From: Leyella stercorea
GTDB lineage: Bacteria > Bacteroidota > Bacteroidia > Bacteroidales > Bacteroidaceae
DNA: 64,000 bases
Assembly: GCF_021531655.1 (NCBI RefSeq)
Contig: NZ_JADYUF010000008.1
Span: forward strand, 1 to 64,000
Direction: 5' to 3'
The translations under genes and the position numbers were made by a program. Under the pieces are notes generated by a model. That model had not been told where the DNA came from. It ran no database searches and was given only the letters and a program-made list of their open reading frames with translations. Positions 59,219 through 64,000 of this stretch are shown here, one piece after another (the stretch's first letter is position 1; every line of letters starts with the position of its first letter).

Positions 59219-62200
59219 TTACTTCAGCAGAGTCGTGCCGAGATTGCGGTCGACGAGCATGCCGTCCTTCATCTTCAGCGTGAACTTGCCTGCCTTCTTG
59301 GCCTTGAACTTGAGCACGAATAGGTCGCTGTCGCCCTCGTCGAGCAGGAAGTTGTTGCCACGATTGACGAATGTAGGCAGCAGTTCCTTCTGTCCGTTGG
59401 TGTGCAGACGGTCGTAGGTGAGGTTTACCAGCTCCTTCATGTTGAGCAGTTCGATGCCTGCATATTCCAGCTGGTCGGTGTTGTAAGGCAATGCGAAGCT
59501 CAGAGCGTTGACCCAGTGGAGCGCCTTGCCCTGCACCTTCAGCTCTATAACGTCGCCTGCGGCGAATGTGGTACGGCTCGGTGTGAGCACGAGCGAACCC
59601 GAACAATGGTCGTTCTTGGGATATACTCCGCCGTCGAGTTCGTTCGACACGCACGATATGTCGTATGCGTCGATGAGTCCGTTCCGGTTGATGTCGCCCG
59701 CACTTACATAGTCGAAGTCGCTGTCGCCACGTCTTAGTCCGGTGTAGTTCATATACGAGGTGAGATCGTTCTCGTCGATGCGGTTGTCGTGATTGATGTC
59801 GCCCTGCAGCACGCTCTGGCTTCCTGCCACCTTATATATATACATGGCACGACCCGAAGCGAAGTTGCCCACGGCCTTGGTCAGGTGCATCTGCACATAA
59901 CGAGCCTCCGGATTGCCTTCGAACGTGAATGTCTTTGTGGTGTTGTCGGCCTTCCATACGAACGGAACCGGTGTCGACCACTTCTGGCGATCTATACTAT
60001 AAGAGATTGTGCCTTCCATGATTGTGCCGTTGCCGGCATCCTCACGCGGAATGTATTCCATACGGTCGAGCTTGTTGACCGAACGCAGGTCGATTGTCAC
60101 ATCGCCCGGAATGGCTTCGCCCTTGCCCCATTGTGAGTGCCATGAGGTCTTCTTGTCGAAGTCGAAGAGCTTTGAAACTTTCTGTCCGGGCTGGTCTTGG
60201 AACGATGTCTGTGCCTTTATGCCCTTGATGGCAAACTCAAGCGGGTTGTTGAGGGTCTTTCCCTTGACCGTTGTCCAGTCGGATGCTCCGTCGCGATTGA
60301 CTGCGCGCACCTTCATGCTATACTCGGTCTCTGGTTGCAACTGGTCGATGCTGAACTGCGTTCCGTGAATGGTAGAATACAGCATGCCGTCGTATTCTAT
60401 CTCGTAATAGTCGGCATTGGGCTGCGGTTTCCACGAAGGAGTGAGGTTGAACACGCCACATCCAGCCTCAGCAATCTGTGCTTCGGGAGCCGCGAGCGCA
60501 CCGCTGTGTGTGAGCATACGTCCGGCTGTGTTGAATTCGAAACCGTCTATAGCCACAGCTATGGCGTTGTCGCTGACGTTGGTCTTCTGTATCTTGACGA
60601 GCAGTTGCGCATTCTTCTTTATCACAACCTTTGCTGCATCGGTGCCAGGAGTAGAGAAGCGGTTGAGGTTGGGCTCGGCATCGTAGTAATACACGTTGTC
60701 GCCCTTCTCAAATTCGGCGAGTGTCTGCACCTGTGTGAGCTTGACGGTGGTCTTACCAACCTTTGCCGTCACCTTCTTCGGAGCACGTGTCACATTGACG
60801 CGCAGCTCGGTGAGCTTTTCGGCTTCATATCCGTCGTACGTGCCCTGAGCCGGTTGGATGTCTACACGCATACGTCCCTTGCCGTCGGTGCATACGCTTA
60901 CGTCGGTAGTCACGCCGTTGCCATGCAGATACTGGGTCGTGTTGCCGTCGTCGTCATACTCCTTGAAGGCAGAAGTTCCGTTGGCAGAAGCGTAGATTTC
61001 GTAAGCACGGTAGTTCTGACGTATCTGCGACGGGTTGTTGTTGGGATTGGTCATAGGAATGATGGCATCAGCCTTGACGAATACCGGAATCTTCCAGAGC
61101 GGTGCCGGATACTCGTTGACGATGCGTCCGCCCTCGTATGCGTCGCCGTTCCAGTAGTCTATCCATGTGCCTTCGGGCAGATATATGCCGTTGCGTATGT
61201 CGTTGCCGTCCTTGTCGGCACGTGTCTCACGGTATATAGGAGCTATGAGCATCGACGGACCGTACATAAACTGGTATTCGGTCTTGGTGCCGTGGGTGTA
61301 GTCGTTGGGATAGTCGAGGAACATGGCACGTATCATCGGCTTGCCGTCTATTGCCTCGTGGGCTATGGTATAGGTGTATGGCATGAGCATCGACTTAAGC
61401 TTCAGATAAGAGCGGTTGATGCTTGCAGCCGGCTCGCCGAGTATGTGCGGATACTTGGGATTGGCTCCCCAACCGTCCATGTTGAGCTGCATCGGTGTGA
61501 AGGTCTTCCACTGGAACTCGCGCACATTCACCGGAACGTTCTTGCCTCCGAATATTCCGTCCATGTCGCTCGTGATGTTTGGCTGACCCGACAGACCCGA
61601 ACCAATGAATGTAGGTATGTGGAAACGTATGTATTCCCAGTCGCCTCCGGTCTGGTCGCCGCTCCATACGGTGGCGTAACGTTGTGTTCCTGCCCATCCG
61701 TCGAGCGTAATGATGAACGGACGCGCATCCGATCCGTAGTATGGCATGACCTGAGCCACATCGGAAACGCCGTTCAATCCGAACGAATAGCCGTAGCCTA
61801 CCCATGCAACATCGGTCTTCAGCACTCTCACTCCGGCATCGCGCACCTCCTTAACGATGTCGCGCTGCAACAGAGGCTCTACTCCTGCCTTGGGATGAAG
61901 GTCGCTCTGTGTCCACAAACCAATCTCCACGCCCTTCGAACGGGCATAGTCGCCAAACTGACGCAGGTTGTCTATGTTGCCGTCGAGCGTACCAGTCTGT
62001 CCGTAACCGGCTCCATATCCGTCGTTGGGGAGGAACCATCCCAGCGGCATATCGTTGTTGACGTAGCGGTCGATGGCTGCACGTGCCGAGAACTGATAGT
62101 TGTTCTTCTCGCCGTTCAGGCTCTCCTTGGTTCCGCCATTGTCCTTCTGGCTCTCCTTATACATCTTGCCGTCCTCGAAAACCATTGCTCCGTTCTTGTC

Positions 62201-63121
62201 TTCCTTCCAATAGTCGCGGTTGTAGGCATTCAAATGGCCCTCATAAAAACCGAACTTCGGCATCAGAACGGGGTTGCCTGTGAGCTGATAGAAGTCGTTG
62301 AGCAACTGTACGGGAGTCTCGTCAAGCATTACAAACATGTCGAGATAGTCCTCTGAATGCTGCAGACGCACCTCACCCGGAGTGTCGTGGCCGAAGTCGT
62401 AACGTCCCGGACGGAACGTGTTCCACATCACGCCGTAGCCACCGGTGCTCCAGTAGAACGGTGTGGGCGATGCTACGCCACCGTCAACCCAGCTGTTGGT
62501 GTTCTCAATGGCAATGCTCTCGCCACGATGTGAGAAACGGCCGTTCTGCACTCCACCTCCATAGAAGTACTCGCCATCATGCGAACGCATGGTGACTGAT
62601 GTGCTTCCGTTGTCTATTTTGGCTGGTGTGAGGTTCTCGATAACGGTCTTGCCGGTGCGCAGGTCGACAATGTTCATGTTGCCTGTATGCTTGTCGATGT
62701 TGACACTTACGGCAGGTGTGGTTATCTGCAGAGTTCCGTCTACGTCGATAGCGCTAAGGTTTCCGGTCTTGCGACGTGCCGATTCGACAAGTATCTTTGC
62801 CGGAGGTGTAGCCAGAGGGTCGCGTACTACCCCACCCTTATCGTCGCGAAACATCCGCAAAATGTTGTCGCCGTAGAAGTCGAGGGTCATCTGCCGGCCG
62901 TCGGTGTAGTTGATCTCGATGGTGTGCGGATTGATCTGAGCCACATTTTTTACTGCAAATGTCTCATCGGTTTGTGCGATTGGATGTTCAATCACAAGCC
63001 CCGAGCGCAGCGGAATGGCGTTGATGCCCTGTGGCATGAGTGTCATTCCGGCAAGAGCGAGGGGCATTGCCAAAGCAATCGCAGCCTGCCGCGGTTGCTT
63101 TAATTTGTTGTTTGTTTGCAT
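59219..63121 (-). CDS. Multidomain secreted GH31 glycosidase with dockerin and cohesin-like domains
   Basis: A 1300-residue exported protein. The signal peptide is within 1-36. An N-terminal beta domain (about 50-290) precedes the GH31 TIM barrel (about 290-640): VLKTDVAW carries the expected nucleophile Asp and WSGDQTGGDWEY the acid/base Asp. C-terminal beta domains (about 650-860), a fibronectin III domain (about 880-970), and an F5/8 type C domain (about 980-1110) follow. The end has a dockerin-type pair of Ca-binding repeats (GDINHDNRIDENDL and GDINRNGLIDAYDI), then a cohesin-like domain to the C-terminus. It would cleave alpha-linked sugars at the cell surface. Specificity unknown. Confidence 0.9.
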   Translation of the reverse strand: MQTNNKLKQPRQAAIALAMPLALAGMTLMPQGINAIPLRSGLVIEHPIAQTDETFAVKNVAQINPHTIEINYTDGRQMTLDFYGDNILRMFRDDKGGVVRDPLATPPAKILVESARRKTGNLSAIDVDGTLQITTPAVSVNIDKHTGNMNIVDLRTGKTVIENLTPAKIDNGSTSVTMRSHDGEYFYGGGVQNGRFSHRGESIAIENTNSWVDGGVASPTPFYWSTGGYGVMWNTFRPGRYDFGHDTPGEVRLQHSEDYLDMFVMLDETPVQLLNDFYQLTGNPVLMPKFGFYEGHLNAYNRDYWKEDKNGAMVFEDGKMYKESQKDNGGTKESLNGEKNNYQFSARAAIDRYVNNDMPLGWFLPNDGYGAGYGQTGTLDGNIDNLRQFGDYARSKGVEIGLWTQSDLHPKAGVEPLLQRDIVKEVRDAGVRVLKTDVAWVGYGYSFGLNGVSDVAQVMPYYGSDARPFIITLDGWAGTQRYATVWSGDQTGGDWEYIRFHIPTFIGSGLSGQPNITSDMDGIFGGKNVPVNVREFQWKTFTPMQLNMDGWGANPKYPHILGEPAASINRSYLKLKSMLMPYTYTIAHEAIDGKPMIRAMFLDYPNDYTHGTKTEYQFMYGPSMLIAPIYRETRADKDGNDIRNGIYLPEGTWIDYWNGDAYEGGRIVNEYPAPLWKIPVFVKADAIIPMTNPNNNPSQIRQNYRAYEIYASANGTSAFKEYDDDGNTTQYLHGNGVTTDVSVCTDGKGRMRVDIQPAQGTYDGYEAEKLTELRVNVTRAPKKVTAKVGKTTVKLTQVQTLAEFEKGDNVYYYDAEPNLNRFSTPGTDAAKVVIKKNAQLLVKIQKTNVSDNAIAVAIDGFEFNTAGRMLTHSGALAAPEAQIAEAGCGVFNLTPSWKPQPNADYYEIEYDGMLYSTIHGTQFSIDQLQPETEYSMKVRAVNRDGASDWTTVKGKTLNNPLEFAIKGIKAQTSFQDQPGQKVSKLFDFDKKTSWHSQWGKGEAIPGDVTIDLRSVNKLDRMEYIPREDAGNGTIMEGTISYSIDRQKWSTPVPFVWKADNTTKTFTFEGNPEARYVQMHLTKAVGNFASGRAMYIYKVAGSQSVLQGDINHDNRIDENDLTSYMNYTGLRRGDSDFDYVSAGDINRNGLIDAYDISCVSNELDGGVYPKNDHCSGSLVLTPSRTTFAAGDVIELKVQGKALHWVNALSFALPYNTDQLEYAGIELLNMKELVNLTYDRLHTNGQKELLPTFVNRGNNFLLDEGDSDLFVLKFKAKKAGKFTLKMKDGMLVDRNLGTTLLK

Positions 63122-63170
63122 ATTATTGTTTTAGTGATGTCAGTTTTTTTATCAGTGATGTCATAATTTA

Positions 63171-63178
63171 CAAAAGTA
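63171..63178 (-). promoter_or_regulatory. -7 element of the GH31 gene
   Basis: TACTTTTG on the minus strand, 50 bases before the ATG at 63121. No exact -33 TTTG. Confidence 0.45.
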
Positions 63179-63305
63179 CTTAAAATAATAATGTATGTGC
63201 GTGCGACAACTTAGGTTTTAACATATTTAACTTATATATCTTCCAATATTCATAATATGTACAAATAAGTGTACATTTTTGCAGCAATTTGTAGTGAAAA
63301 AAGCC

Positions 63306-63313
63306 TAACTTTG
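63306..63313 (+). promoter_or_regulatory. -7 element of the glutamate synthase gene
   Basis: TAACTTTG, 62 bases before the ATG at 63375. TTTG words occur 14 and 24 bases upstream, neither at the best spacing. Confidence 0.45.
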
Positions 63314-63374
63314 CAGCAAAACATGTTTGGAAACCCAATGGAACCATTCAACAAAACTAAAAGCTAACAATAAA

Positions 63375-64000
63375 ATGGAACAGGAAAAGAAGTTATTCAA
63401 AGAGGTTAACGAGGGATATACCATGCACGAGGCTATCGAAGAAGCCAAGCGTTGTCTGCACTGCAAGGTACCACAGTGCAAGAAGGGATGCCCAATAAGC
63501 CATGACATACCAGACTGGATTCACGAGTTGTCGATGGGAAACTTCGGCAATGCCATGCACATCATTAACGAAAAGAGTAATCTGCCGGCTGTGTGCGGAC
63601 GCGTATGTCCTCACGAGAAGCAGTGTGAGGGACATTGCGTGCTCGGCAAGAAGGGCCAGGAAATACACGTAGGCAAGCTCGAACGCTTCCTCGCCGACTT
63701 CGACGGCAACATGGGACTGATTCGTGAGAAACTGCAACCGAAGACCCGCGGACGTGTGGCTGTAATCGGTTCAGGTCCTGCCGGACTCACTATCGCCGGC
63801 GATCTTTCGCGTCAGGGATTCAATGTGGAGATTTTCGAGATGGAACCGGAACCCGGTGGCGTGCTCATGTTCGGTATTCCAGAGTATCGTTTGCCTAAGG
63901 ATATTGTACGCCGAGAGATTAAGAAGATGGAGGAACTGGGTGTTATCATCCACTGCAACACCACTATCGGCAATGATTATACCGTTGATGACCTCTTCGC
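63375..64000 (+). CDS. gltA: NADPH-dependent glutamate synthase small subunit (5' part)
   Basis: The first 208 codons of a homotetrameric-type glutamate synthase beta subunit, running off the window. AKRCLHCKVPQCKKGCPISH holds the N-terminal iron-sulfur cysteines, followed by CGRVCPHEKQCEGHCV. VAVIGSGPAGLTIAGDLSRQ begins the FAD-binding domain. It supplies electrons for making glutamate from glutamine and 2-oxoglutarate. It reads away from the GH31 gene. Confidence 0.9.
   Translation, partial: MEQEKKLFKEVNEGYTMHEAIEEAKRCLHCKVPQCKKGCPISHDIPDWIHELSMGNFGNAMHIINEKSNLPAVCGRVCPHEKQCEGHCVLGKKGQEIHVGKLERFLADFDGNMGLIREKLQPKTRGRVAVIGSGPAGLTIAGDLSRQGFNVEIFEMEPEPGGVLMFGIPEYRLPKDIVRREIKKMEELGVIIHCNTTIGNDYTVDDLF

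Noticed and set aside
60197..62356. A 719-residue open frame opposite the GH31 gene
   Set aside because: It is antisense to a clearly conserved GH31 catalytic domain, shows no recognisable domain, and reflects codon bias of the real gene.

Overview
The window looks like a chromosome segment from a Bacteroidales bacterium, probably Prevotella-like. The reasons are Bacteroidetes-type promoter motifs (TTTG, about 20 bases, then TAnnTTTG) before many genes, Mfa1/FimB-type lipoprotein fimbriae with DUF3575 and DUF3868 partners, meso-diaminopimelate dehydrogenase, a TamA/TamB-like pair, DUF5077/DUF3472 and GH31 surface proteins, and the gene order ftsX-DUF3098-uppP-truB-queA-folK. Genus is an inference; no 16S rRNA gene is present.

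Layout. 1-3.0 kb: a tRNA-Asp, then a tightly packed minus-strand operon recR, membrane protein, GT2 glycosyltransferase, GNAT acetyltransferase. 3.0-7.6 kb: a small outer-membrane barrel and two secreted carbohydrate-related proteins. 7.6-8.6 kb: a three-gene cassette in which a DUF3990 protein with an ADP-ribosyltransferase-like motif set sits between two DUF3791 proteins. 9.2-20 kb: housekeeping genes (ddh, fumarase, an OMP, bipA, rpsO, folK, queA, truB, uppP, DUF3098, ftsX). 20-22 kb: a radical SAM protein and an AT-rich PIN toxin-antitoxin pair. 22-31.2 kb: TamA-like and TamB-like envelope proteins, a pseudouridine synthase, fabG, and a TetR regulator with a palindrome over its own promoter.

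31.5-38 kb is an accessory island: two Fic proteins, an XRE repressor-like protein followed by small membrane proteins of unknown role, and a restriction endonuclease with a 5-methylcytosine methyltransferase. 38.1-50.5 kb: serine dehydratase, then a six-gene fimbrial locus. 50.9-58.1 kb: a complete tripartite RND efflux operon (adaptor, pump, outer-membrane channel) ending in an LpxA-family acyltransferase. 59.2-63.1 kb: a 1300-residue multidomain GH31 protein. The window ends inside a glutamate synthase small-subunit gene.

The most unusual content lies between genes, and it falls into four repeat classes. (1) Four arrays of a 15-bp odd palindrome (AAAAGGAnTCCTTTT) set at an exact 22-bp period. 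(2) Five operon-internal spacers built from roughly 7-nt repeats arranged as large opposed arms. (3) Three copies of a 240-266-bp multi-hairpin element with inverted ends. (4) Two full and one truncated copy of a 108-bp element with inverted ends. These are transcribed or promoter-proximal in several places and are the best candidates for undescribed biology here.
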